Shown here: positions 1 to 7,908 of the stretch, in pieces
How the letters are laid out: each line of letters starts with the position of its first letter
Position numbering within the stretch: the first letter of the stretch is position 1
Assembly (NCBI GenBank): GCA_021151625.1
Contig: JAGKWY010000122.1
Span: 1-10,244 of the forward strand
Length of the DNA stretch: 10,244 bases
From: Gammaproteobacteria bacterium
GTDB lineage: Bacteria; Pseudomonadota; Gammaproteobacteria; Pseudomonadales; Cellvibrionaceae
Direction of reading: 5' to 3'
Position numbers and translations under genes: made by a program
Notes under the pieces: model-generated
The model's input: only the letters and a program-made list of their open reading frames with translations
The model's database searches: none
What the model was told of the DNA's origin: nothing

Positions 1-1
1 A

Positions 2-64
2 ATTCGGGGCGGAGTGCCCAACCGCGGGCGGGAAGCCAGTATAGGTATGGATTGGCAATTTTAA
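2..64 (+). CDS. C-terminal end of a TonB-dependent outer-membrane receptor (partial, cut by window edge)
   Basis: Only the last 20 codons and the TAA stop are present. They read IRGGVPNRGREASIGMDWQF. The two complete receptors downstream end in GGVPNRGREASITLSWQF and GGVPNRGREASIVWRWEW, so this is the tail of a third paralogue in the same tandem run. The segment is the last beta-strand of a 22-strand barrel, and the terminal Phe is the usual outer-membrane assembly signal read by the BAM complex. The stop is followed directly by two further stops in tandem (TAATAATGA). The next gene is in the same direction, so all copies are probably one transcript. Nothing can be said about the rest of the protein. 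Confidence 0.85.
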   Translation: MRGGVPNRGREASIGMDWQF

Positions 65-73
65 TAATGAATC
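53..73 (+). repeat. Receptor-receptor junction repeat, copy 1
   Basis: These 21 bases span the last codons and stop of one receptor and the ATG that follows. They match 2079-2099 at 20 of 21 positions, with A at 58 against G at 2084. The core is TTTTAATAATGAATC. The match covers both a gene end and the next gene start, which fits tandem duplication of a whole receptor unit. Confidence 0.75.
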
Positions 74-93
74 GAAAAGTGCCCCAGACATGA
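67..93 (+). other. Possible 8-codon leader ORF or relic of the original receptor start
   Basis: The ATG at 67 sits in the same context (TTTTAATAATGAATC) as the start codon of the third receptor at 2093. Here it reads only MNRKVPQT before TGA at 91-93. That stop overlaps the ATG of the complete receptor at 90 (ATGA). The receptor itself starts MNRK again, with different codons. Either this is a short coupled leader that lets ribosomes reinitiate at 90, or the ancestral start at 67 was put out of frame by a one-base loss in the AAAA or CCCC run. No convincing Shine-Dalgarno sequence precedes either ATG. Translation of the peptide is not shown. Confidence 0.35.
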
Positions 94-2090
94 ACAGGAA
101 ATTATCCGGCCTCATCTGCTGCCTGTTAGCCCTGCCATCGCCATTAGTGATGGCAGGTAATAGCGGCTTTTTGGAAATGAATCTGGAAGAGTTGCTGTCC
201 GTGAACATAACCGGCGCCACGCTACGTGAAGAGTCGATTAAAACAGTTCCCGCATCTACCAGCGTATTTACGCGCGCGCAAATTGAAGCATTGGGGCTAG
301 ATTATTTGCACGAATTGTTAAATCTGGTTCCCGGCTTTCAAAGCATGCGCGCAGGGGATAGCCCGGTAAGTTATGCGTTTAGCATTCGCGGCCGCCGCCA
401 AAGTGGCCAATCGCGCGAAGTGCTGTTATTGGTAGATGGTCGTGTATTTACCGACCCGCGTTCCGGTGGAATTGAAGGTGCCATACATTTATATCCGCTC
501 GCCAATATCGAGCGCGTCGAAGTCATTCGCGGGCCGGGTTCAGCGATTTATGGTTCAGGTGCGTTTACCGGGGTTATCAATATTGTCAGCCGTAAGCGGG
601 TTAACCAGTTAGCAATTGGCGTTGGTGAAAATAATCAGCGCAACGCCGATATTAATCTCAGTAAAACCCTGGGTGAATGGCAAACCAATTTATATACCCA
701 TGTCGCTGATGATAATGGTGAGCAGTATGTTGTTGGGAGTGAAACTACACGCGACCCGCGCCGCGAAATTGTAATGGATTGGAATATTCGTTACCGCAAT
801 AGTGGTTTGCAAGCATTTTATTCGGAGCAGCAAGCCGATGATTTTTATGTGTTGGAAAAAATCAATAATGACTTCAACTCTTATTGGCAAGAGTTTCACC
901 ACTTGCGGTTTGATCAGCAATTAAATCCAACGGATTACTGGAAAATAAATCTTGCAATCAGTCACGAAAAAGCTGCGCAGGAATTAACAGGCATCCTAAT
1001 GCCCGCCGGAACCTTAGCTACCCTCAGCTCGCCCCCCAGCAATGCTCCCATACTAACGAAAGGGGTATTAAGTAGTGAGGCATATCGCCTTAATCTGGCA
1101 AATGATGTAGATATTTCCAATGCATCCAGCCTGCAATTTGGGCTTGAATGGCAACATCAACGCGAGATCAATGCGCGCTCTTTCAATAATTACGATTTAC
1201 TGCAATTGATGCGACGAGATTTTCCAGTTACCTATTTTGGTGAACTACGCGGAGAAATTCAGGTAGGCAAAGAAAACTCACGCGATATTACTGGCATTTA
1301 CGCGCAGTGGTTGTATCAATTCAGTGAGCGCACACGCCTCACTTCCGGAGTTCGTTACGATTATTATGAATCGCTGGACACACGCGTCAGTCCACGCTTT
1401 GGTCTGGTACATCAACTTAGCCGGGTTCACACGTTAAAACTTTTGTATAGCGAAGCATTTCGTGCTCCCACTTTTGGTGAAACGGATTTACAAAATAATC
1501 AATTTCTTATTGGCAATCCGAATCTGGAGAGCGAGGTAGTAAAAACGACGGAAATAGTATGGGGCGGTGTATGGAACCGTTTAACGCTGGGTGCCAGTGT
1601 GTATCAAAATTACTATGAAAAACCAATCAGCGCCGGTTTTGACGGTGCAACGCGCACCTACGTCAACGGTGAAAGCCAGAAAAACTACGGCATAGGCGCG
1701 CGAGCAGATTGGCAATGGAATGATCAATGGATACTGCGTGGTCATATCAGTACATTCCACGATTTACCCGATGCTTATTTTCGTGAAGCAGATGAGTTGG
1801 GATCCTTGGGGGTAAATTATCACCAGGAAAAATGGAACTGGAGTTGGTCGGCGATTTATCAGGGCGAGCGCCAGTATCAACTCACCAGCAGCCAGCGCGC
1901 CACACTGGATTCCTTTTGGTATATGAATAGCCAGCTGCGCTACGATATTAAACGCCAAACCCATATCGCATTTGCAATTAAAAATCTGACTGACAAACAA
2001 TATTTCACTCCGGCCCAAGGTGCCGGAGTAGTTGGTGGGGTGCCTAATCGCGGGCGCGAAGCCAGCATCACCTTAAGTTGGCAGTTTTAA
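90..2090 (+). CDS. TonB-dependent outer-membrane receptor (CirA/vitamin B12-receptor-like plug), copy 2 of the array
   Basis: This 666-residue protein is predicted to import a scarce ligand (iron chelate, cobalamin-like molecule or oligosaccharide) across the outer membrane using TonB-ExbBD energy; the sequence does not show which. Residues 1-22 form a signal peptide with a hydrophobic core and cleavage near VMA|GNS. The segment LLSVNITGATL (35-45) lies where CirA-type receptors have the TonB box. The plug spans about 46-170, with SIRGRR at 98-103, LLLVDGR at 112-118 and IERVEVIRGPGSAIYGSGAF at 140-159. The remainder is beta-barrel, with EAFRAPTFGET mid-barrel and a final WQF with terminal aromatic. 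ATG 90 is the only start after the in-frame stop at 42, but has no clear ribosome binding site. It overlaps a mini-ORF stop, which suggests translational coupling. The downstream paralogue begins 2 bases after its stop. Family certain, ligand unknown. Confidence 0.93.
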   Translation: MNRKLSGLICCLLALPSPLVMAGNSGFLEMNLEELLSVNITGATLREESIKTVPASTSVFTRAQIEALGLDYLHELLNLVPGFQSMRAGDSPVSYAFSIRGRRQSGQSREVLLLVDGRVFTDPRSGGIEGAIHLYPLANIERVEVIRGPGSAIYGSGAFTGVINIVSRKRVNQLAIGVGENNQRNADINLSKTLGEWQTNLYTHVADDNGEQYVVGSETTRDPRREIVMDWNIRYRNSGLQAFYSEQQADDFYVLEKINNDFNSYWQEFHHLRFDQQLNPTDYWKINLAISHEKAAQELTGILMPAGTLATLSSPPSNAPILTKGVLSSEAYRLNLANDVDISNASSLQFGLEWQHQREINARSFNNYDLLQLMRRDFPVTYFGELRGEIQVGKENSRDITGIYAQWLYQFSERTRLTSGVRYDYYESLDTRVSPRFGLVHQLSRVHTLKLLYSEAFRAPTFGETDLQNNQFLIGNPNLESEVVKTTEIVWGGVWNRLTLGASVYQNYYEKPISAGFDGATRTYVNGESQKNYGIGARADWQWNDQWILRGHISTFHDLPDAYFREADELGSLGVNYHQEKWNWSWSAIYQGERQYQLTSSQRATLDSFWYMNSQLRYDIKRQTHIAFAIKNLTDKQYFTPAQGAGVVGGVPNRGREASITLSWQF

Positions 2091-2099
2091 TAATGAATC
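2079..2099 (+). repeat. Receptor-receptor junction repeat, copy 2
   Basis: This is the partner of 53-73. Here the ATG inside the repeat (2093-2095) is the working start of the following receptor, read in frame into a good signal peptide. It is the best guide to how the junction at 62-90 was originally built. The junction after this next receptor (from 4112) does not carry the repeat. Confidence 0.75.
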
Positions 2100-4114
2100 A
2101 CTTTTCCAACACATTATTGCGCACTGCGTTTTCACTATTAAGTACTGCGCTTTCACTGGTGGCGGTTACGAGTCATGCCGCGCAGGATGAACTGCTGGCG
2201 ATGGACCTTGAGCAGTTAATGCAAGTGAATATTACCGGTGCAACCCTGCGCGATGAATCGATAAAAACGGTTCCGTCGCCCACAACGGTATTTGCTCGCC
2301 AACAGCTGGACAGTTTGGGGCTGGATTATTTGCATGAATTGTTGGCCATGGTCCCCGGCATGCAAATTAATCGCAGCGCTGATTCACCCATTAATTATTC
2401 TGCCAGTATTCGCGGGCGTCGTCAGGGCGGGCGCTCGCGTGAAATTTTATTGTTGGTCGATGGTCGCGTCTTTGCTGATCCTCGCTCCGGTGGTTCGGAC
2501 AGTGCGCTTTTTCTTTATCCACTCGCCAATATTGAGCGGATAGAAATTATTCGCGGGCCCGGTTCAGCAATTTATGGTTCGGGGGCATTTACCGGCGTTA
2601 TCAATATTGTCAGCCGTAAACAAACGCGCGCACTGCGTGTGGGGTTGGGGGAAAATAGTAAACGCATGGCAGATATCAACCTCGCGCATGAATCTGGTGC
2701 CTGGCAAAGTAATTTGTTTGCCCATTTGTCGGCGGACGATGGGCAGGGCTATAACATCAATGGCACAGATACTAGTGATCCGCGTGAAGAGACAGTAATT
2801 GATTGGAATTTGTCGCACAATAAAACCAAACTGCAAGCATTTTTTTCGCAGCTGGATGCGGAAGATTTTTTTGTTCTGGAACGGCTACAAAATAATTTTA
2901 ATTTTTACCGTCAGGAAACACGCTATTTAACTATCGAACAAGGGTATGAGCCAGCCGATAACTGGCAAATGAATTTATCGTTTGGTTATCGCGATGTGCG
3001 TCAACATCTGCACGCGCTGTTAGTCAATGCCGGTGGGTTAAGGACTATTAGTCAGCCTTCCAGTAGTGAACCTATGTTAGTAAAGGCCCGGTTATTGGGT
3101 GAGGCTTACCAGCTCAAACTCACTAATGACGTTGAGCTGACATCTGAGCTTAGCACTCAGTTTGGCGTTGAGTGGCAACATGAGCGTGAGACAGTAGCTC
3201 AGGCCTATAACAACTATGATCTGGAACAATTGGTAAAACGCCAGTACCCAATTACTTATTATGGAAACTTTGAGCATAAGAGTGCAGTAGGGGAGGAAGA
3301 TTCCATCGATACCAGTGGTGTGTACGTGCAATTTCTCTATAACATCACTGCTGATACGCGAATAATTAGTGGCTTGCGTTACGATTACTACCAAATGATT
3401 GGTGGGCGCACTAGCCCGCGCCTGGGTGTTGTACACCAAATAAATTCACATCACACACTCAAGTTACTGTACGGCGAAGCATTTCGTGCGCCCAGCTTTT
3501 CTGAAACCAGCTTGCTTAATAATCCGGTACTGGTAGGTAATCCCAATCTGGATAACGAAATTGTCAAAACCACTGAGTTGTTATGGTTGGGTACCTGGAA
3601 TGCTATCACTGTGGGCGGCACTGTGTACCACAATAAATATGAAAACCCCATTGCAGCGGGGCTTATTGACGGCGTGCGCACATTTGTAAATGGCGCCGAC
3701 CAAGAACATTATGGTGGCGGCACTAGATTTGACTGGCAATTAAGTGATGCCTGGATGCTGCGCGCCCATTACAGTGTGTTGCGCAGCTTGCCCGATAGTT
3801 ATTTCCGTGAGGCAGATGAGTTAAGTTCACTGGGAATAAATTATCAGCAGGGAAAATGGAATTGGAATTTTTCCGCTGTTTATAACGGCGCGCGCGAATA
3901 CCAACTTACCAACACCCAGCGCGCTACGCTGGATTCCTACTGGTATGCCAATAGTCAATTAAGGTATCAACTCAATCGTCAACAAAGCATCGCGCTTGCG
4001 GCAAAAAATATTTTTGATAAAGACTACGCAACTCCACCGCAAGGCGCGGGGATAGTTGGCGGTGTCCCCAATCGCGGACGCGAAGCGAGTATTGTTTGGC
4101 GGTGGGAGTGGTGA
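2093..4114 (+). CDS. TonB-dependent outer-membrane receptor, copy 3 of the array
   Basis: This 673-residue paralogue of the preceding receptor presumably has the same role in TonB-driven uptake of an unidentified ligand. The start is taken as ATG 2093, which opens directly into a signal peptide (1-29/30, cleavage near SHA|AQD or HAA|QDE). An in-frame TTG at 2078 lies inside the previous gene and would add MAVLI, so it is less likely. VNITGATLRDESIKTVP (45-61) matches the upstream copy almost exactly. The plug (about 53-176) includes SIRGRR, EILLLVDGRVF, and IRGPGSAIYGSGAFTGVINI, identical in both copies. Extracellular loop regions differ more, as expected if ligand preference has diverged. 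The protein ends RWEW, with terminal Trp. Only 2 bases separate it from the previous stop, and no Shine-Dalgarno sequence is visible, so it probably relies on coupled translation. The unknown membrane gene follows after 38 bases. Confidence 0.93.
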   Translation: MNHFSNTLLRTAFSLLSTALSLVAVTSHAAQDELLAMDLEQLMQVNITGATLRDESIKTVPSPTTVFARQQLDSLGLDYLHELLAMVPGMQINRSADSPINYSASIRGRRQGGRSREILLLVDGRVFADPRSGGSDSALFLYPLANIERIEIIRGPGSAIYGSGAFTGVINIVSRKQTRALRVGLGENSKRMADINLAHESGAWQSNLFAHLSADDGQGYNINGTDTSDPREETVIDWNLSHNKTKLQAFFSQLDAEDFFVLERLQNNFNFYRQETRYLTIEQGYEPADNWQMNLSFGYRDVRQHLHALLVNAGGLRTISQPSSSEPMLVKARLLGEAYQLKLTNDVELTSELSTQFGVEWQHERETVAQAYNNYDLEQLVKRQYPITYYGNFEHKSAVGEEDSIDTSGVYVQFLYNITADTRIISGLRYDYYQMIGGRTSPRLGVVHQINSHHTLKLLYGEAFRAPSFSETSLLNNPVLVGNPNLDNEIVKTTELLWLGTWNAITVGGTVYHNKYENPIAAGLIDGVRTFVNGADQEHYGGGTRFDWQLSDAWMLRAHYSVLRSLPDSYFREADELSSLGINYQQGKWNWNFSAVYNGAREYQLTNTQRATLDSYWYANSQLRYQLNRQQSIALAAKNIFDKDYATPPQGAGIVGGVPNRGREASIVWRWEW

Positions 4115-4124
4115 TTAATTAATC
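4113..4124. repeat. Perfect 12-bp palindrome at the end of the receptor array
   Basis: GATTAATTAATC is its own reverse complement and overlaps the last two bases of the TGA of the third receptor. It is all A/T except for the ends, so it is not a terminator. It could be a protein-binding site or chance. No matching copy was noticed elsewhere in the window. Confidence 0.3.
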
Positions 4125-4138
4125 TGGCGCTTGCTCTT

Positions 4139-4145
4139 TAAGGAG
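4139..4145 (+). promoter_or_regulatory. Strong Shine-Dalgarno for the coiled-coil membrane protein
   Basis: TAAGGAG lies 7 bases before ATG 4153. It fixes that start and is far stronger than anything before the two receptor starts. This suggests the gene is translated on its own rate even if it shares the receptor transcript. Confidence 0.75.
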
Positions 4146-4152
4146 ATCTGCT

Positions 4153-4860
4153 ATGGTTGAGCAATTGTCGAAACAGGAGTCACAATCCTCTGAGCTGGCG
4201 CTTCTTGATATTGAAAAGCGGCGACTGGAATGTGAAAAGCTTCGTGCTGAGATTGCAGAAACATCACTAACTTGGTGGAAACGTGCGGGATACATAGGTA
4301 GTGCGACCCCAATTCTTATTGCGTTAGTTGGCCTTCTGTCTGCTTGGGCTACGGGATTCTTTGATGCACAACGCGCGACGCTTAAAAGTGAAATTGAAAG
4401 CCTCAAGCAACAAGAAGAAAAATTACAAAGTCGCAATAATGAACTTGTCAGTGCGAATGCTGGAATTCAAGATAAAATTGATAAAGCCTATATTAGCCTA
4501 AAGCTGGCAAGCGCAGATGCTGTCTACGCACTGGGGCATATGCGCGGTATGGGACCCTCCATATCCGATGGTGACCGTAAAAAAATTGAAGCAATATTTG
4601 AAAAAATACCAGTAGATGTTTCTGAATTAGTACGCACACTCCTTGCAAAAAATGAGCTTGCAGAGATTATTGTTCCAATTACAGAAAAAGAATTGGAAGA
4701 GTTTTCCGAGAGGCTTCAGGCTATCCCGGCATCTGCATGGGTAATTGAGCTGCAGCCAATTGGAGGGCCTATACCAGCACTTCGTGCACCTGATGGCAGG
4801 ATTTATAACCCGGCGGATGGAAAATTTTATGATAAGTTGGAAAATCTGGAAGATTATTGA
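4153..4860 (+). CDS. Hypothetical single-span membrane protein with flanking coiled coils
   Basis: This 235-residue protein is not recognised. Residues 14-36 form a charged, heptad-like helix (LALLDIEKRRLECEKLRAEI). WWKRAGYIGS leads into one transmembrane segment at about 46-69 (PILIALVGLLSAWATGFF). A second coiled coil spans about 72-108 (LKSEIESLKQQEEKLQSRNN). Residues 110-205 look alpha-helical and mostly soluble. The tail has two short GRIYNP/GKFYDK elements that could form a beta-hairpin (about 214-228). There is no signal peptide, no Cys pair and no catalytic motif that I can name. By the positive-inside rule, the WWKR side would be cytoplasmic. It lies 38 bases after the last receptor, in the same direction, and is convergent with the signalling operon. 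The shape suggests an oligomeric scaffold or membrane-anchored adaptor, but that is only inferred from its layout. It is clearly coding: good ribosome binding site and protein-like composition. Confidence 0.8.
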   Translation: MVEQLSKQESQSSELALLDIEKRRLECEKLRAEIAETSLTWWKRAGYIGSATPILIALVGLLSAWATGFFDAQRATLKSEIESLKQQEEKLQSRNNELVSANAGIQDKIDKAYISLKLASADAVYALGHMRGMGPSISDGDRKKIEAIFEKIPVDVSELVRTLLAKNELAEIIVPITEKELEEFSERLQAIPASAWVIELQPIGGPIPALRAPDGRIYNPADGKFYDKLENLEDY

Positions 4861-4924
4861 TCGCCAGTGTAATACCAACATCGCTGAGTATTATTATTTA
4901 AGTCAATTAATGAGAAGGTTGAAA
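4861..4924. other. Short convergent gap without a visible terminator
   Basis: These 64 bases separate the stop of the membrane protein from the stop of the c-di-GMP protein on the other strand. I see no GC-rich hairpin with a T run in either direction. Transcripts may therefore overlap or end by Rho. Confidence 0.5.
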
Positions 4925-7432
4925 TCACGCGATCTTGGCGGGTTGCTGCGATGTATATTCGCGCAAAAAATCCAGCAGTTTGCTGTGTGGCAACGGGCGT
5001 GAAAATAAATAGCCCTGGCCGAAATTGCAGCCGTTGCTGTGCAGGAAATATTGCTGGCTGGTTTCTTCTATGCCTTCGCCCACAATGTGCATGGGAATTA
5101 TTTTGCTTAAGCCAATAATCGCCTTGACCATTTCATCGTGCTCTTTGGCGGTGCCGATACGGTTAACAAAAGAGCGATCAATTTTCAAATACTGGGGCGC
5201 GAAGCGAATAATGTAGCTGAGCGATGAGTAGCCGACCCCGAAATCATCCAGCGATATTTTTATGCCCATAGCTTTTAGTTCACTGATTTGTTTTAAATTA
5301 TTGTCAGTGTTTTCCAAAAACATTTGCTCGGTAATTTCCACAATCAAACGCTCGGCGGGTAATCCAGATGAGCTCAATGCATGCTCCATTACCTTGAGTA
5401 AATTCTGCTGCACAAACTGGCGTGCCGAGACATTGACTGATACTGCAAGAGGGAACCCGGCTTTTTCCCATTCCATGGCTTGCTTGCAGGCTTGTCCTAC
5501 AATCCATTCGCCCATGGCGACTATCAAACCGGTTTCCTGCGCATAGGCAATAAATTCATCCGGTGGCACCATGCCACGGGTAGGGTGATGCCAGCGAATC
5601 AGCGCTTCAGCGGACACAATTTCGCGTGTTTCCAAATTGATAATGGGTTGATAGTGCAATTCAAATTCGCGGTTGCTAATGGCTTTGCGCAAGTCCGCAT
5701 CCAACAATAAACGGTTGTGTACGTACTCGGTTAATTCCTTGCGATACAGCTGGTAGCAATTGCGCCCTTTGTCCTTGGCTTCGTAGAGTGCGCTGTCGGC
5801 ATTGCGCAGCAAGGTTTTCGCATCATTGCCATCGGTAGGGTAAAGCGCTATGCCAAAACTCATGCCCACGTGAACGCGATTGTTGCCCAGCTTGATCGGC
5901 TTGCGCACTTTTTTAATCAGCTTATCGGCAACTGCAACCACCGCTTCAAACTTGGTGACATCCTGCAGGAGTATGACAAATTCATCACCGCCCAATCGGC
6001 ATACACTGTCTTCGTGGCGCAGGGTTTTTTGTAAGCGACGCGCAATAATTTTGAGTAACTGATCGCCGGCTTCATGGCCGAGGCCATCATTAATTTGTTT
6101 GAAGTGATCTATATCGCCAAACAGTACGGCAAAGGGTGCTGCGTTGCGGTGGGACTTTTTGATCAGGAATTCTATTTCCTGATGCAATTTTGCCCTGTTT
6201 CCCAAACCAGTAAGCGTATCGAAATGAGCCAGTTTTATCAGTTGGGATTCATAGCGCTTGCGCTCGGATAAATCATAAACCTGCAGCAGATAACAGGATT
6301 CGTCGTTAAATTTATTGATAAATGCCGCGCTGGTGAGTGTGGGTACAAAGTGCGCGGTACGAGTGGTGAATTGTGCTTCAAATTGTACAAAGCGAATTGC
6401 ATCGGCGCGCAACTTTTCCAGCTGGAATAACGCGTTATCCAAATCCTGCGCGCCGATAAACTGGGCGAGTGCTGTAGGCAAGGGTTCGCGGTCATTATCA
6501 AAAATATGGTTGTCGTAGCCGAGCACCTGACACAGCGCGGGATTGATTTTAATAATTTGCCCCTGCAGGTTTACCAGCATCATCCCCAGTGGAGCATAGT
6601 CAAAAACTGCCTGGAAAAGTTGTTCGCTATTGGCCAGTGCCTGGCGGGTAAGTTCTACATCGGTAATATCCGTGTTGCTGCCGAGCCAGCGCACAATTTC
6701 TCCGCGTTCGTTACGCTGTGGAATCGCACGCGTATCAAACCAGCGATAGACACCGTCGTAGCGGCGAATGCGGAAAATCACAAACATTTCCTTGCCGGAT
6801 TCGACCGCACCCATCCAGGATTTCATCAGGTAGTCGCGATCATCCTGATGCACATTTTCCAGCCAGCCAAATCCCAATTGTGATTCCAGCACCGTGCCGG
6901 TGTATTCGCACCAGCGGCGGTTGACGAAATCACAATAGCCGTCGGGAAGGCAGGTCCAGGTGAGTTGTGGCAGGCCTTCGGCGAGTTGGTTAAAGCGGGT
7001 GCGGTCTTCGTTAGCCTGACGCTCTGACTCCACCCAGAGTTGACTGGCTTGCAGGGTTTTGCGCAGTAAATCGATATCCAGGTTGCGCTTGGGCAGGTAA
7101 TCAAATAAACCGTCGCGCATGGCATCGGCAATAATGCGCTCATCGGTATTGCCGCTGACCATAATAACCGGTGTAGGTGCGTCTCGGTGATTCAATATTT
7201 TTTGGATTAATTCCGAGCCCAGTGCATCTTTTAATTGGTAGTCAATAATTACGCAATCGAACTGATGTTGTTGCAATAATAATTCAGCATGGCTTGCCGA
7301 TGTGGATTCCATAATGCGCAACTTCAGCAATGTTTTTCGCAGTGCGCGATTAATTTTTTCCAAATCCACATCGTCGTCTTCAATCAATAATAACAACATG
7401 GATTTATTGTCGGCGTAACTATCAAGCGTCAT
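4925..7432 (-). CDS. REC-PAS-PAS-GGDEF-EAL protein: phospho-regulated c-di-GMP synthase/phosphodiesterase
   Basis: This 835-residue cytoplasmic protein can both make c-di-GMP from two GTP and cleave it to pGpG. The N-terminal receiver (about 12-130) has acidic EDDD at 18-21, phosphoacceptor D64 (IIDYQL), S93 and K115. A PAS/PAC domain follows at about 145-258, then a second at about 265-395. The GGDEF domain (about 400-560) has intact GGDEF at 481-485 and the inhibitory RxxD site R472-D475, so product feedback is expected. The EAL domain (about 573-825) has E609-A610-L611, NVSARQF, EITEQ, DDFGVG at 729-734, KIDRSF and FGQGYLFSRP, so the metal-binding residues appear complete. DDFGVG replaces the more common DDFGTG. 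Start ATG 7432 has GAGGT 9 bases upstream; M12 is a weaker alternative. It lies 44 bases after the response regulator stop, as third gene of the operon. Phosphorylation by the upstream kinase is inferred. Net direction (synthesis or breakdown) cannot be told. Confidence 0.93.
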   Translation of the reverse strand: MTLDSYADNKSMLLLLIEDDDVDLEKINRALRKTLLKLRIMESTSASHAELLLQQHQFDCVIIDYQLKDALGSELIQKILNHRDAPTPVIMVSGNTDERIIADAMRDGLFDYLPKRNLDIDLLRKTLQASQLWVESERQANEDRTRFNQLAEGLPQLTWTCLPDGYCDFVNRRWCEYTGTVLESQLGFGWLENVHQDDRDYLMKSWMGAVESGKEMFVIFRIRRYDGVYRWFDTRAIPQRNERGEIVRWLGSNTDITDVELTRQALANSEQLFQAVFDYAPLGMMLVNLQGQIIKINPALCQVLGYDNHIFDNDREPLPTALAQFIGAQDLDNALFQLEKLRADAIRFVQFEAQFTTRTAHFVPTLTSAAFINKFNDESCYLLQVYDLSERKRYESQLIKLAHFDTLTGLGNRAKLHQEIEFLIKKSHRNAAPFAVLFGDIDHFKQINDGLGHEAGDQLLKIIARRLQKTLRHEDSVCRLGGDEFVILLQDVTKFEAVVAVADKLIKKVRKPIKLGNNRVHVGMSFGIALYPTDGNDAKTLLRNADSALYEAKDKGRNCYQLYRKELTEYVHNRLLLDADLRKAISNREFELHYQPIINLETREIVSAEALIRWHHPTRGMVPPDEFIAYAQETGLIVAMGEWIVGQACKQAMEWEKAGFPLAVSVNVSARQFVQQNLLKVMEHALSSSGLPAERLIVEITEQMFLENTDNNLKQISELKAMGIKISLDDFGVGYSSLSYIIRFAPQYLKIDRSFVNRIGTAKEHDEMVKAIIGLSKIIPMHIVGEGIEETSQQYFLHSNGCNFGQGYLFSRPLPHSKLLDFLREYTSQQPAKIA

Positions 7433-7476
7433 CGTCAGGATACCTCATGGCTCTGCTAGTACTAAATGGGCAGGTG

Positions 7477-7908
7477 CTAACCGGGTAGGCTGACAGTGCT
7501 GCGATAATTGTCCAACAGGCTTGCCAGTTTGGCGAATTGGGGCCCCACAGCGGATTTCACCATATAGCCGGCAATATTGTCCTGATAGGCGCGCATGCGA
7601 TCCGATTCAGCGTCGGAGGTAGTCAACACAAAAATAATGCTATCGCGCAATTTTTTATCGTTGCGCACTTCGTGCAGAAATTCAAAACCGTTCATGCGCG
7701 GCATATTTAAATCCAGCAAGACCAGATAGGGTCTTTCAATGGTTAAGTCAGTGTGCTCGCCGCGCAAAATCTCCAGCGCTTCCAAACCATCGCGCGCCAG
7801 CACCACCGGAAAATCCATGGCATGTTTACGCAAGCTGCGCACCACAGATTCTGCTGCTACATCATCATCATCTACCAATAAAATACTGACCTTGCCTGAA
7901 TTACTCAT
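7477..7908 (-). CDS. Single-domain response regulator (Rcp1-like CheY-fold receiver)
   Basis: This 143-residue protein is a receiver domain with no output domain. VDDDD (12-16) supplies the acidic pocket, D66 in LLDLNMP is the phosphoacceptor, T96/T97 in VLTTSD the switch residue and K118 in YMVKS the conserved lysine. The LxLLDLNMPRMNGFEFL core and the longer loop before D66 (GEHTDLTIERPYL) resemble the Rcp1 group found beside PAS or phytochrome kinases. The start is ATG 7908. An AGGAAAG-type site (7915-7922) lies 6 bases before it, and it begins 8 bases inside the kinase gene end (ATGAGTAA). An upstream in-frame start at 7968 would add 20 poorly matching residues. It likely takes phosphate from the kinase. 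With no output domain, it may act by protein contact, as a phosphate sink, or as a relay to the downstream c-di-GMP protein. Confidence 0.93.
   Translation of the reverse strand: MSNSGKVSILLVDDDDVAAESVVRSLRKHAMDFPVVLARDGLEALEILRGEHTDLTIERPYLVLLDLNMPRMNGFEFLHEVRNDKKLRDSIIFVLTTSDAESDRMRAYQDNIAGYMVKSAVGPQFAKLASLLDNYRSTVSLPG

Noticed and set aside
2081..2092. The base overlap TAATAATG as a programmed frameshift site between receptors
   Set aside because: Both receptors have complete signal peptides and separate starts, so a fusion product is not expected. Coupled reinitiation explains the arrangement.
3092..3439. 115-codon open frame on the minus strand within the third receptor
   Set aside because: It is antisense to a clear beta-barrel coding region, has no recognisable motif, and is a by-product of the receptor's codon usage.
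4119..4436. 105-codon open frame on the minus strand inside the coiled-coil gene
   Set aside because: It is Ser/Arg-rich without a domain, lies opposite a well-supported gene with a strong ribosome binding site, and has no start signal of its own.
6506..6883. 125-codon plus-strand frame inside the c-di-GMP gene
   Set aside because: It runs opposite the PAS1-PAS2 region, whose minus-strand protein has clear domain motifs. No ribosome binding site or family was seen.
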